Positions 8,505 through 16,627 of a DNA stretch of 64,000 bases are shown here, piece by piece. Under the pieces are notes generated by a model. It had not been told where the DNA came from. It did no database searches and saw only the letters and a program-made list of their open reading frames with translations. Position numbers and translations under genes: made by a program. How positions within the stretch are numbered: position 1 is the first letter of the stretch; the number at the start of each line of letters is the position of its first letter. Source of the DNA: Candidatus Poribacteria bacterium (lineage in GTDB: Bacteria > Poribacteria > WGA-4E > WGA-3G); NCBI GenBank assembly GCA_026702755.1, contig JAPPBX010000081.1:62001-126000 (forward strand), read 5' to 3'.

Positions 8505-9208
8505 GCGTCTGCTCCATTCTCCTGTTCTTGAAGGGTTTCTAATTGAAGAATCAACTGGCCGAGTTGAAGACGCAATAGTAAGGTATAGATTTGCATCAGG
8601 AGCGTAACCTGCGCCTCCGTTGGCAGATCGCTGGCATGAATTACCGCAAGCAGTCTATCCGCACGTTCCCGGACCTGTTCGGCTTTTTCTAAATCGTCTT
8701 CTTCTGTTTCTGCCGTGCTCTCCTTGATAAACTGCCAGATGCGGTCCTGAATTTCCAGCATATAATTTTTTGCCATTGCTGTGCGCGCCTTCTTAGCAGA
8801 ATCTACCCAGATTGTATTCGCCTTCCAATTCAGCATAAACGCCACACTGTTAATAACCACATCGCGAAGTGTATCCTCGCCAGAGAGCAGTTCTTCTAAG
8901 TTTGTTATGCCCTCTGCTTCTGCTGAGAAGGTGCGAACGCGCCTAAAATCTTTCATATTTGTCAACAACACTTCATTTTCTGCGATGAGCCGCCAAAAAT
9001 CAGCACTCGTTGAAAGGATTACCTCTAAACGATTACAAACCGTGTCGGATATCTGTGTGCGAACGCAGTAGTAATGCAGACTGTGGAGTTGGCTCCGAAA
9101 GCGTTGCAAACTCTCAGTCGTCTGGATCTCCGACGCGTATGCGATATGCGGAAGGAGTTCCTCCCGAATTTGATTCAAAAGTGTTGGGACAGTGCGTTCA
9201 GCGTTCAT
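8501..9208 (-). CDS. Hypothetical helical protein upstream of esterase
   Basis: A 235-aa, almost entirely helical, soluble protein of no recognised family. An upstream TTG extends the frame to 9229, but ATG 9208 (MNAERTVPTLLNQIREELLP) is preferred; ribosome sites are weak in both cases. Charged amphipathic helices run throughout, with an acidic patch STAETEEDDLEKAEQ near residue 170 and a Gln/Leu-rich C-terminus. It is first in a minus-strand operon with the esterase (ATGA overlap), mazG and the NadD-like gene. The low-complexity helices suggest a scaffold or adaptor role, but nothing proves it. Confidence 0.65.
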   Translation of the reverse strand: MNAERTVPTLLNQIREELLPHIAYASEIQTTESLQRFRSQLHSLHYYCVRTQISDTVCNRLEVILSTSADFWRLIAENEVLLTNMKDFRRVRTFSAEAEGITNLEELLSGEDTLRDVVINSVAFMLNWKANTIWVDSAKKARTAMAKNYMLEIQDRIWQFIKESTAETEEDDLEKAEQVRERADRLLAVIHASDLPTEAQVTLLMQIYTLLLRLQLGQLILQLETLQEQENGADA

Positions 9209-9544
9209 ATCTTTTACATGTAGAGGCAATAGCGAATAAATAGAACAGGATCATTCAGTTTTTTTAAGAAAGCTGTGTGGATATTGAACTTCCCTCACTC
9301 GGGACAATCTCCGAATCACAACAGATATTCGTCTTAGAAAATAACAACACGCTCAAGCCCGAGGTCGGATAGGTGGCGTAACGCTACAGATGACGATTGG
9401 CGATCAAGCAGTGTCTAATTCTGATAACTGACAACTTCTTTAGTAATAGAATAGCAGGTCTTCTCGAAAAAGTCAACTTGACAATTGTTGAGAGACTGTG
9501 TTAGAATGCGGATAGAGAATACACGGCACGGGAGAAAAGCTGCC
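9209..9544. other. Divergent intergenic region
   Basis: 336 bp between divergent genes. It contains the TTGACA/TAGAAT promoter of the thioredoxin-fold gene near its right end and the phrase CTGATAACTGACAACTT (9420-9436), which belongs to the degenerate TGACAACTGA repeat family also seen near 41165 and 58740. No gene seen. Confidence 0.6.
9478..9507 (+). promoter_or_regulatory. Sigma-70 promoter for thioredoxin-fold gene
   Basis: TTGACA at 9478-9483 and TAGAAT at 9502-9507, separated by 18 bp. Initiation would fall near 9514, about 30 nt before the ATG at 9545, which has GGGAG as ribosome site. Confidence 0.7.
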
Positions 9545-10093
9545 ATGAAATTGTCCATTGTTGCTGTCATCAGTATCGCTTTCTTTGGGATACTCATGAG
9601 TTCTGCCGACGAAAAAAGCGAGATAGTACCACCAAAAGTAGGCGATACAGCACCAGATTGGACGCTCCAAGACGCTGAGGAAAAGGAGCACAATTTGAAG
9701 AAGCTGCGCGGTAAGGTCGTTTTCCTGATTATGGGCAATCGCAAGATTCGAGAGGAAGACGACAAGTGGGCAGAAGCGTTCCAGAAAGACTATAAAGAAA
9801 ATGAAAAGGTTGTCGCCTATATCATTGCCGATTTGCGGAGTGTCCCCGGATTCATACCTAAAAGATTTATCAGAAGTCAACTCAAGAAAAACCCACCCCC
9901 TGTGGAATTCCTGCTGGATTGGAAGGGAGAGGTCCATAAGCGGTATCAGACGGAAAAGAAAAAACCAACACTATACCTAATTTCGCAGGAAAGCACCATT
10001 GTGTTCCACCGAAAATCCGATTTCAAACCGGAAATTTACGCCGAACTTAAAAAGGAAATCGACAAACTTTTAGCAAAACCCGATGCAGAGTAA
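9545..10093 (+). CDS. Exported thioredoxin-fold protein lacking cysteines
   Basis: A 182-aa redoxin-like protein. The ATG at 9545 is preferred to one 60 bp upstream because it starts a clean signal peptide (MKLSIVAVISIAFFGILMSS) and lies at the right distance from GGGAG and the promoter. Downstream, VGDTAPDWTLQDAEEKEHNL and LRGKVVFLIMGN are the standard TlpA/AhpC entry strands, and KKPTLYLISQESTIVFH is the later cis-Pro strand. Where the redox CxxC should lie the sequence reads MGNRKIREED. The whole protein contains no cysteine, so it cannot be a classical thiol oxidoreductase. It may be a binding or chaperone-like member of the fold (compare YtfJ-type proteins). Confidence 0.75.
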   Translation: MKLSIVAVISIAFFGILMSSADEKSEIVPPKVGDTAPDWTLQDAEEKEHNLKKLRGKVVFLIMGNRKIREEDDKWAEAFQKDYKENEKVVAYIIADLRSVPGFIPKRFIRSQLKKNPPPVEFLLDWKGEVHKRYQTEKKKPTLYLISQESTIVFHRKSDFKPEIYAELKKEIDKLLAKPDAE

Positions 10094-10180
10094 TGTTTAT
10101 GAAGTCGTATTTTGTTGTCAGTTGACCTTATATTTAGCAGCGTTTAAGCGTGTGCAATCCTCTCGGTAATGGAGGAAAGT

Positions 10181-11035
10181 ATGGCCACGAAAATTAGAAT
10201 AGAACCCTATTTGTCCAGTCCAATCTTTTTCCTTGTCGCGGGTCTGTTCCTTGGTGGATTCGGTTTCTTCGCGATGGGCGTAGCCGGAGACGACTTACTT
10301 TTTTTTATTTTAGACTGGATTTTAATCATCTTTGGTTTTTCTGCTGCGGTCTATGGGTTCATAGGGATAGTAGAAGGTAAACAAAAACGGATTAAGGGGA
10401 ACCAGCAGGAGGTACGCGCCCTTTCTCAAAATTTGAAGGTGCGTTATCCGACCTACATCTTAAAGGTTCACAAATTGAAACAGAAGCATGAAGACCTGCA
10501 TGAGAAGTTCCCTGAAGTCCGGGCATCTTCTGAGGAATTCAAACGCCGTATCAAAATGTTTCAAGCCGAGTTAGTTGAATTGGAAACCCAGCTTCGCGAT
10601 AACCTACAGAAGCACGCGCCCGTTATAGATAGCGATAACGTAGACGGTGTCGCGAAAAAGATTCTCTGGTCTGATCAGCAGATTCAGTTGACACAGTTGG
10701 GGGACACCTTAAAAACACTCACTGAGACGGAAAGCCCGATGGTGCCAGAAAATTACCGTAGGGCACTGAATCGGATACACCACGATTTCAAAAGGCTTGA
10801 TGGTGGCGTAACGCTTTATCACGAATTGTTAACAGCATGTACCAGTGAAACTGATGCATTCGACGCAATTTCAGCCTTGAAGCAGGAAGTTGAGGAGGTT
10901 GACGCGCTGCTCTCGCAGCACGAAGCCGAATTGCAAAAGTTAGCAACAGATACCCAAACGCAATATAAGATGTCGAAAATGGCACTCTCAATATTTCAAG
11001 AGCGTTTTGAAGAGTTCAAAGCAGGTTGCGAATAA
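10181..11035 (+). CDS. Two-span membrane protein with coiled coil
   Basis: A 284-aa protein. The ATG at 10181 is chosen because GGAGGAAAGT immediately precedes it; the in-frame ATG at 10169 lies upstream of this ribosome site. Residues about 12-35 and 41-63 are two hydrophobic helices forming a hairpin, followed by a basic stretch (EGKQKRIKGN) and a long cytoplasmic coiled-coil region (about 75-280) rich in Leu/Glu/Lys heptads. No enzyme motif is seen. It lies 18 bp before a UDP-sugar epimerase gene and is probably co-transcribed with it, so a role in envelope polysaccharide assembly (as a length-control or scaffold protein) is possible but unproven. Confidence 0.7.
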   Translation: MATKIRIEPYLSSPIFFLVAGLFLGGFGFFAMGVAGDDLLFFILDWILIIFGFSAAVYGFIGIVEGKQKRIKGNQQEVRALSQNLKVRYPTYILKVHKLKQKHEDLHEKFPEVRASSEEFKRRIKMFQAELVELETQLRDNLQKHAPVIDSDNVDGVAKKILWSDQQIQLTQLGDTLKTLTETESPMVPENYRRALNRIHHDFKRLDGGVTLYHELLTACTSETDAFDAISALKQEVEEVDALLSQHEAELQKLATDTQTQYKMSKMALSIFQERFEEFKAGCE

Positions 11036-11053
11036 TCACGAAGGGAAACGGAT

Positions 11054-12034
11054 ATGAAATATCTCGTCACCGGTTGTGCGGGGTTTATCGGTTGGAAAGT
11101 GACGGAGTTTTTGTTGGAAGCAGGACACACCGTTGTTGGAATCGATAATATAAACAAAGCGTATGATACACAAGTCAAGCAGTGGAGACTTCAGCAACTC
11201 GAAGGCATCCCAAACTTCCAATTTCACCGTTCAGATATCTGTGACCGAGATACCCTACAGGCAATATTCGAGAAGAGTACCCCTACATTTGACGCAGTGA
11301 TTAACCTCGCAGCTCGTGCCGGGGTGCGGCAGTCCGTTGAAAATCCTTGGGTATACGTTGACACGAACGTAACTGGTACACTGAATCTGTTAGAATTGTG
11401 CCGCGAGTTTGAAGTAAAGAAATTCGTGTTGGCATCGACATCAAGTCTTTACGGTGCGAACAATCCACTCCCCTTCAGCGAAGAGGCAAACACAGACGGA
11501 CCTTTATCCCCTTACGCTGCCTCAAAGAAAGGTGCCGAATCGTTCTGCCATAGTTACCATCACCTCTACGGTATCGACGTGACAATCTTCCGTTTTTTCA
11601 CTGTCTATGGTCCCGCTGGCAGACCGGATATGAGCGCGTTTCGTTTTGTACAGTGGATCAGTGAAGGGAAACCGGTCATCGTCTATGGCGATGGCAAACA
11701 GTCCTCGCGAGACTATACTTATCTTGAAGACATCGCTCGTGGGGTGATAGCAGGGCTGAAACCTCTCAACTACGAAGTGATTAACCTCGGTTCAGACAGT
11801 CCCATCGTACTTATTGATACGATTCGGCTTATAGAAGAACTCGTTGGTAAGGAAGCGCAGCTCTCACACCAACCTTTTCATCCGGCTGATGTTCGCGCCA
11901 CATGGGCAGATATCCGCAAAGCGGAAAAACTTTTAAACTGGCGACCCCAGGTCACTTTCCGTGAAGGTATCACTGCGCTTGTAGAGTGGTATCAGGCGAA
12001 TCGTGAATGGGCAAAAGACATCCAAACAGGCTAA
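11054..12034 (+). CDS. NAD-dependent nucleotide-sugar epimerase (UDP-glucuronate 4-epimerase-like)
   Basis: Extended short-chain dehydrogenase/reductase of 326 aa. The NAD site is TGCAGFIG (G7xxG10xxG13), the acid after strand beta2 is D31 in GIDNIN, and the catalytic triad is Ser130/131 in ASTSSLYG with Y154 and K158 in YAASK. RFFTVYGPAGRPDMSAFRF is typical of UDP-glucuronate 4-epimerases. It would interconvert UDP-GlcA and UDP-GalA (or UDP-Glc and UDP-Gal) for capsule or O-antigen synthesis. It follows the coiled-coil membrane protein by 18 bp with AAGGGA as ribosome site. Substrate assignment at the hexuronate level is likely but not certain. Confidence 0.88.
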   Translation: MKYLVTGCAGFIGWKVTEFLLEAGHTVVGIDNINKAYDTQVKQWRLQQLEGIPNFQFHRSDICDRDTLQAIFEKSTPTFDAVINLAARAGVRQSVENPWVYVDTNVTGTLNLLELCREFEVKKFVLASTSSLYGANNPLPFSEEANTDGPLSPYAASKKGAESFCHSYHHLYGIDVTIFRFFTVYGPAGRPDMSAFRFVQWISEGKPVIVYGDGKQSSRDYTYLEDIARGVIAGLKPLNYEVINLGSDSPIVLIDTIRLIEELVGKEAQLSHQPFHPADVRATWADIRKAEKLLNWRPQVTFREGITALVEWYQANREWAKDIQTG

Positions 12035-12062
12035 ATCGCCCCTCCTTGTAGGAGCGAGTGTT

Positions 12063-12119
12063 TTTGCTTGGGTATTTCTGCGGATTGCTTGGTGTCTTTG
12101 CTTGGGTGTTTCTGCGTAT
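12063..12119. repeat. Tandem 34-bp-period direct repeat
   Basis: Two near-identical 23-bp units, TTTGCTTGGGTATTTCTGCG (from 12063) and TTTGCTTGGGTGTTTCTGCG (from 12097), offset by 34 bp. A partial third unit, TTTTTGCGGATTT, follows near 12119. It lies between convergent genes in non-coding DNA; function unknown. Confidence 0.6.
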
Positions 12120-12178
12120 TTTTGCGGATTTCCCGTGCACGCGACCTTTACACCCATTAACTTTGACGAGACAAAGCA

Positions 12179-12766
12179 CTAAGTCAATAGTGTGACTGCC
12201 TTTTTCAAAGCATCGGCATCCACCTTTATTTTTGCTATCTCTACCTCGCGTTGGACATAAGTGAGTGTATGTTCTGGACTCATCGGGGCAGCAATGTCCT
12301 GAACGATCTTGTGGAGCCGCTTCACATCGGTTTTCTTGATACCGGTCTGTGCTTCAATGCGGGCATGTAACTCAGCGGGAGACTCCGGTTCTTCAATGGG
12401 TGCTGTGCGTTTGGAAGGTGCCCCTTTTCTTTTCGGTTTCGATTCTGCCGATGGAGATGTCCGTGTCTTCGTCTGGCGTGCCCTTCTTCGAGACGTTCCC
12501 TGTTTAGAAGTCTGAATTTTCCCCACTTCTAAGGACTTGACACCACATTCCTTACACAACTTCGCTGTGACATCCGCCAAGGTCATCGTTACAATCATTT
12601 CTGTAATCGCGCCACAGACTTCACATTCGGAAAGGTTTTCGATGTTTGTAAGGATCTCAGCGTGTATGACGAGCATTTTCTCTTTATCGGTTTTTGTCTG
12701 TTTCTCTTTCTGACAGAGTGCTATCAGTTTTTGTGCTGCCTTCTCGATTGTGTCTAAATGTCCCAT
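12179..12766 (-). CDS. Zinc-ribbon protein with basic linker
   Basis: A 195-aa protein of no firm family. Residues about 52-82 carry two CxxC pairs, CEVCG and CKECG, spaced as in a four-cysteine zinc ribbon. This is followed by a strongly basic, Ser/Arg/Lys-rich linker (about 88-125) and a helical C-terminal half with PMSPEHTLTYVQREVEIAK. The N-terminus is a charged helix of the sort seen in coiled-coil dimers. The basic tail and zinc ribbon suggest nucleic-acid binding, or a partner of an rRNA- or RNAP-associated complex, but this is inference. It stands alone, convergent with the epimerase gene. Confidence 0.65.
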   Translation of the reverse strand: MGHLDTIEKAAQKLIALCQKEKQTKTDKEKMLVIHAEILTNIENLSECEVCGAITEMIVTMTLADVTAKLCKECGVKSLEVGKIQTSKQGTSRRRARQTKTRTSPSAESKPKRKGAPSKRTAPIEEPESPAELHARIEAQTGIKKTDVKRLHKIVQDIAAPMSPEHTLTYVQREVEIAKIKVDADALKKAVTLLT

Positions 12767-12828
12767 GTTGTTCCCCTAAAAATATGAGGCATGGTAACCT
12801 CAAGGTGAAATATATCCTCGCTTCCGCT

Positions 12829-12849
12829 GGCGAGGATTGTATCCTCGCC
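12829..12849. repeat. Hairpin GGCGAGGAT-TGT-ATCCTCGCC
   Basis: Perfect 9-bp arms with a 3-nt loop, in the 219-bp gap between the zinc-ribbon gene and citramalate synthase. There is no T-run on either strand immediately after the stem, so it looks more like a REP-type palindrome than a terminator. It resembles the larger palindrome at 19454-19480, which shares GGCGAGG. Confidence 0.6.
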
Positions 12850-12985
12850 TTCCTCTAATGTTCAAGTAAGCGTAGACTTTACGATAAATTGCGATTCGTT
12901 TATAGGTGAGGTTTCTGACAGGAGGCACGCTTAATCTTCGCCAAAGCGCGCGTGCAGGACAATGTGGCACGTACGTCCTGCGTAA

Positions 12986-14572
12986 TTATTTAGATTGCAG
13001 CGAAGCAGCGAAAGTCTTGTCTGTATAGAGTTTATATTCAAAACTGTCTATCAATGCTTCGCAACTGGCGGAGATGATGTTCTCTGAAACGCCAACAGTG
13101 CTCCAAGTTCTCTCTCCGTCACTCGCTTCAATCAATACTCGGACTTTTGAACCTGTCCCGGCTTTGGTATCCAACACCCGAACCTTGTAATCTATCAATC
13201 GGACAGTCTGCAAAGCGGGATAGAACTGCTCAAGCGCTTTTCGGAGCGCGGTGTCAAGTGCGTTGACCGGTCCATCTCCATCAGCAGCGGTGTGTGCCGT
13301 AAGACCATCTGGTGTCGTAACCTTTATGGTTGCTTCAGAACGCATCGCGTAGTCGCTGAATTGTTCAATGATAACGCGGAAACCAACAGATTCAAAAAAG
13401 GATTCGTAACCATTAAATATCTTATGTGTCAAAAGTTCAAACGATGCTTCAGCGGCTTCGTATTGGTAGCCTTCCTGTTCCGCTTCCTTGAGGCGTTTGA
13501 AGAGTTCTAACACCTGTGGTGAATCCTTGTCGTAATCGGGGTATTCCTTCTCAATCTTTTTCATAATGGTGCCGCGTCCCGCTTGGTCAGAGACGAGAAT
13601 TCGTTGCGTATTGCCAACCGTTTCCGGCACGATGTGTTCATAAGTAAGACGATTTTTACGGATGGCATCGGTGTGCAAACCACCTTTGTGGGCAAAAGCG
13701 GAACGTCCGACGTAAGGTTGACGTTCATCGTGCGGGAGGTTCGCCAATTCGCTGATAAGTCGCGATACACTTGTTAACGCTTGTAGCCGCGTATCGCTGA
13801 GGCACTTTATGCCGAGTTTGAGTTGAATCGTGGGAATAATAGAGGCGAGATTCGCGTTTCCACACCGCTCACCGTAGCCGTTGAAGGTCCCTTGCACATG
13901 GGTCGCACCAGCCTGGACAGCCAGCACGGAATTTGCCGCACCCATTCCAGCATCGTTGTGCGTATGAATACCAACAGGCAGTGACAGTTCGGAGAGGACA
14001 GTTTCAACACCTGCTTGGATTTCCAGTGGTAGTCTGCCGCCGTTGGTATCGCAGAGCACGAGGCAGCTCGCACCGCCAGATGCAGCCGCTTGCAACGTCT
14101 TCATTGCATAGATAGCATCGTCGGCATAACCATCGAAGAAATGTTCGGCATCATAAATCACCTCGCGCCCATTTTCGACAAGATAGCGGACAGAACTCTC
14201 AATTAATTCCAAGTTCTCTTCTGCTGTGACACGCAGGACATCGGTGGCGTGGAGCCGCCAACTCTTTCCAAAAATTGTAACCGTCCTCGCACCAGTATCC
14301 AACAAAGCAGTCAAATTCGGATCGACATCGGCGGTATACGTCGGATAGCGCGTGCTGCCGAATGGCACAATCGTTGCCGTTTCTAACGCCATCCCTTTCG
14401 CTCGCTTGAAAAATTCTATATCTTTCGGGTTGGAGCCGGGGTAACCCCCCTCAATATAGCGGATACCTAACTTATCCAGTGCCTCTATGATGATAAGTTT
14501 ATCTTCAACAGAAAACGCTACGCCTTCTGCTTGGCTGCCATCCCTAAGTGTTGTGTCATAAAATTCAACCAT
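12986..14572 (-). CDS. cimA: (R)-Citramalate synthase
   Basis: Homocitrate/isopropylmalate-synthase-family enzyme, 528 aa. It condenses pyruvate with acetyl-CoA to citramalate, the entry to threonine-independent isoleucine synthesis. The TIM barrel opens with VEFYDTTLRDGSQAEGVAFS (metal Asp and Arg) and later shows GIHTHNDAGMGAANS (HxH metal ligands) and FNGYGERCGNANL. The C-terminal third is the LeuA-type regulatory domain (DGDGPVNALDTALRKAL). The frame extends to 14680, but the ATG at 14572 is preferred: it starts at the conserved N-terminus, has AAAAGGG upstream, and lies about 90 nt downstream of a TTGACT/TAAAAT promoter whose -10 box falls inside the longer frame. Confidence 0.93.
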   Translation of the reverse strand: MVEFYDTTLRDGSQAEGVAFSVEDKLIIIEALDKLGIRYIEGGYPGSNPKDIEFFKRAKGMALETATIVPFGSTRYPTYTADVDPNLTALLDTGARTVTIFGKSWRLHATDVLRVTAEENLELIESSVRYLVENGREVIYDAEHFFDGYADDAIYAMKTLQAAASGGASCLVLCDTNGGRLPLEIQAGVETVLSELSLPVGIHTHNDAGMGAANSVLAVQAGATHVQGTFNGYGERCGNANLASIIPTIQLKLGIKCLSDTRLQALTSVSRLISELANLPHDERQPYVGRSAFAHKGGLHTDAIRKNRLTYEHIVPETVGNTQRILVSDQAGRGTIMKKIEKEYPDYDKDSPQVLELFKRLKEAEQEGYQYEAAEASFELLTHKIFNGYESFFESVGFRVIIEQFSDYAMRSEATIKVTTPDGLTAHTAADGDGPVNALDTALRKALEQFYPALQTVRLIDYKVRVLDTKAGTGSKVRVLIEASDGERTWSTVGVSENIISASCEALIDSFEYKLYTDKTFAASLQSK

Positions 14573-14670
14573 GTCCCTTTTCACGGCAAGTTTTGGCTGC
14601 AAACTACGCCAAAATTCGGTGTCTCCTTTTAGGCTTTTATATCTTAATTCCTGTTTAGTTTTACACCAAT

Positions 14671-14699
14671 ATTTTATCACATTTAAGGGTGAAAGTCAA
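14671..14699 (-). promoter_or_regulatory. Sigma-70 promoter for citramalate synthase
   Basis: On the minus strand TTGACT (14699-14694), 17 bp, TAAAAT (14676-14671). Initiation near 14664 leaves a 90-nt leader to ATG 14572 and excludes translation from the upstream open frame. Confidence 0.7.
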
Positions 14700-14775
14700 A
14701 TTTTGTCTGTGTTTTTCGCAGTGCCAATAGCAAAATAAAATCCTTGTGCTGCGTCTCTTTAAATCTATTTGTAAT

Positions 14776-14803
14776 TTGATAATTCGTTCGATTATGGTAT
14801 TAT
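14776..14803 (+). promoter_or_regulatory. Possible promoter for PBP4-type lipoprotein
   Basis: TTGATA (14776-14781), 16 bp, TATTAT (14798-14803). If used, initiation near 14810 would put the ATG at 14812 at the very 5' end, giving a leaderless or near-leaderless message; no ribosome site precedes that ATG. Confidence 0.4.
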
Positions 14804-14811
14804 TAAAAATT

Positions 14812-16104
14812 ATGAAAACTTTTTCCATCTTTCTCTATTGTGGAATAATACTATTTTCAGGTTGTGGGATATTCACCTCCAAACCGGTTGAGATCCAGAT
14901 TCCAGCTGCATCGTTGGATCCACTCGAAAAACTACACGCCGATATTGATACCGTTTTACAGGAAGCGTTGTTCACAACGGCAAGCATTGGGATAAAGGTG
15001 GTTGCGGTTGAAACAGGGGAAGCGATTTATCAAAAAAATGCGCACAAGCTACACCACCCCGCCTCCACAACGAAACTCTTCACGGCAGCGGCTGCTTTGG
15101 CGAAATTGGGATCGGATTACCAGTTTGAAACAACGCTCTATGTCGATGCGGATGCGAATACACAAGTGATAGAAAACATCTACCTTAAAGGCAGAGCGGA
15201 TCCAGTGCTTCAACCAGATGATATAGTGCAATTGGCTGACCTGTTACTTGAATCTGGTGTGAAGTTGATAGAAGGTGATGTCGTTGTTGACGAAACATAT
15301 CTTGACACCGTTCGGGAGGGTCCAGGATGGATGTGGGACGATAGACCATTTCGGATGAGTGCTTTAAGCATCAGACAAATAGAACCCGATCCGGAAACAA
15401 GAAGCAGAGCACTGTCGTGTGGCTATCTATTGAAAATCGAACTCGAACAAAAAGGCATTGAAGTGGCAGGTGATGTCGTCTCAGGAACAGTCCCACCAGA
15501 CGCACGCAGCGTTGCCAAGCATTTATCGCCACCGCTCGCCGATATTCTCAAACGAATGAACAAACCGAGTGACAATTGGATCGCTGAACTGCTCTTCAAA
15601 ACCATAGGAGCAGAAGTGATAGGTGAACCCGGAACGTGGAGGAAAGGACGAGATGCCATCAATGAATTTTTAACTGAAATCATGGGCGAACCGCCGCCGC
15701 ATCGGTTCGTTGACGGTTCCGGGCTTTCTCGGTACAACCTCCTCAACGCCGAATTGCTCACGAAACTGCTCGTCTACATGTATCAGAACTTTGCGTTGAT
15801 GCCAGAGTATCTGGCATCGCTCCCGATTGCTGGCGTTGATGGCACCTTAAGCAATCGGATGCAAGGCGTGTCCGCCGAAAAGACATTACGTGCGAAAACT
15901 GGCACTTTAAGCGGTGTTTCTGCGCTTGCGGGTTACACCGTAACTGCAGACGGTGAGGTGTTCGCATTCGGCATCCTCATCAGCCATTATGTCGGTCCAG
16001 CGACACCTGCACGGAACATCCAAGATAAAATTGGGAATTATCTGGCCGGATTTAGCCGCCATCCGGTTAGTAACATTACCGGTAAACTCTCCGAAAACGA
16101 ATAG
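14812..16104 (+). CDS. D-alanyl-D-alanine carboxypeptidase/endopeptidase (PBP4 family), lipoprotein
   Basis: Class C penicillin-binding protein of the DacB/PBP4 type, 430 aa. The N-terminus is a lipoprotein signal with lipobox FSGC (Cys18). Catalytic motifs are complete: S85-T-T-K88 (SxxK), SDN in KPSDNWIAEL and KTG in LRAKTGTLSGVSALAGY. It trims pentapeptide stems and can cleave crosslinks in peptidoglycan. The family's inserted domains are partly reduced, making it shorter than typical PBP4 (about 450-480 aa). ATG 14812 is preferred to an upstream GTG and ATG because it gives a compact signal peptide; the true start is uncertain by 18 bp. Divergent from cimA. Confidence 0.9.
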   Translation: MKTFSIFLYCGIILFSGCGIFTSKPVEIQIPAASLDPLEKLHADIDTVLQEALFTTASIGIKVVAVETGEAIYQKNAHKLHHPASTTKLFTAAAALAKLGSDYQFETTLYVDADANTQVIENIYLKGRADPVLQPDDIVQLADLLLESGVKLIEGDVVVDETYLDTVREGPGWMWDDRPFRMSALSIRQIEPDPETRSRALSCGYLLKIELEQKGIEVAGDVVSGTVPPDARSVAKHLSPPLADILKRMNKPSDNWIAELLFKTIGAEVIGEPGTWRKGRDAINEFLTEIMGEPPPHRFVDGSGLSRYNLLNAELLTKLLVYMYQNFALMPEYLASLPIAGVDGTLSNRMQGVSAEKTLRAKTGTLSGVSALAGYTVTADGEVFAFGILISHYVGPATPARNIQDKIGNYLAGFSRHPVSNITGKLSENE

Positions 16105-16142
16105 GAACAACTTGGGCATGTTGCTCTATAAACGTGATTCTC

Positions 16143-16171
16143 TTGTCATATAGGCTTTCATGTGGTATAAT
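16143..16171 (+). promoter_or_regulatory. Sigma-70 promoter for HigB-like operon
   Basis: TTGTCA (16143-16148), 17 bp, TATAAT (16166-16171). It is followed by a leader of about 125 nt containing the stem GCAGCG (16223-16228) / CGCTGC (16240-16245). This is the only promoter-like site before the toxin gene. Confidence 0.7.
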
Positions 16172-16303
16172 AGTCGCGGTTTTGAGGGACTTATCTAATA
16201 AGATGGTGTAATTTTATTATCCGCAGCGTCCTAAGAATTCGCTGCTGGTATTCCAAGAACAGATACACCCGTTAATACAACAAACACACTACATGACTCT
16301 TTT

Positions 16304-16624
16304 ATGCGAATTGTTAGAGAAAATGAGTTGGCGAAATTTGCAGAGCGACATCCAAATACTCATACCTCCCTCAACCATTGGACACAATTGATGAGAGAAG
16401 GAAGTTTTAAGTCAATTATTGACCTGCGTGAAACGTTCGGACGCGTTTCACCAGTGAAGGTTCAACCTCGAAGGTTTAATCGAGAGTCAATAACATTGAC
16501 AGTTTTCAACATTAGTGGCAACGATGCTCGTCTTATCACGGTCGTGCAATACGCGCAACAGGTCGTGTTTATTGATCAAGTGCTAACACACGATGAGTAT
16601 GATACAGGAAATTGGAGAAAGTAG
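16304..16624 (+). CDS. higB: HigB-family mRNA interferase toxin
   Basis: A 106-aa RelE-superfamily toxin that would cleave mRNA, probably on the ribosome. It matches the HigB_toxin pattern throughout: MRIVRENELAKFAERHP at the start, LNHWTQLMREGSF in the first third, LTVFNISGNDARLITVVQY in the core and the closing FIDQVLTHDEYDTGNWRK with the conserved THxEYDxxxW. HigB genes normally precede their antitoxin, and here the next gene starts 3 bp after the stop. That gene is not an ordinary HigA but a HigA-like domain fused to TPRs. No clear ribosome site precedes the ATG, which may keep toxin synthesis low. Confidence 0.9.
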   Translation: MRIVRENELAKFAERHPNTHTSLNHWTQLMREGSFKSIIDLRETFGRVSPVKVQPRRFNRESITLTVFNISGNDARLITVVQYAQQVVFIDQVLTHDEYDTGNWRK

Positions 16625-16627
16625 ACC

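Noticed and set aside
9473-9937. 154-aa minus-strand frame
   Set aside because: Overlaps the thioredoxin-fold gene and its promoter in antisense; composition follows the third-position pattern of the real gene.
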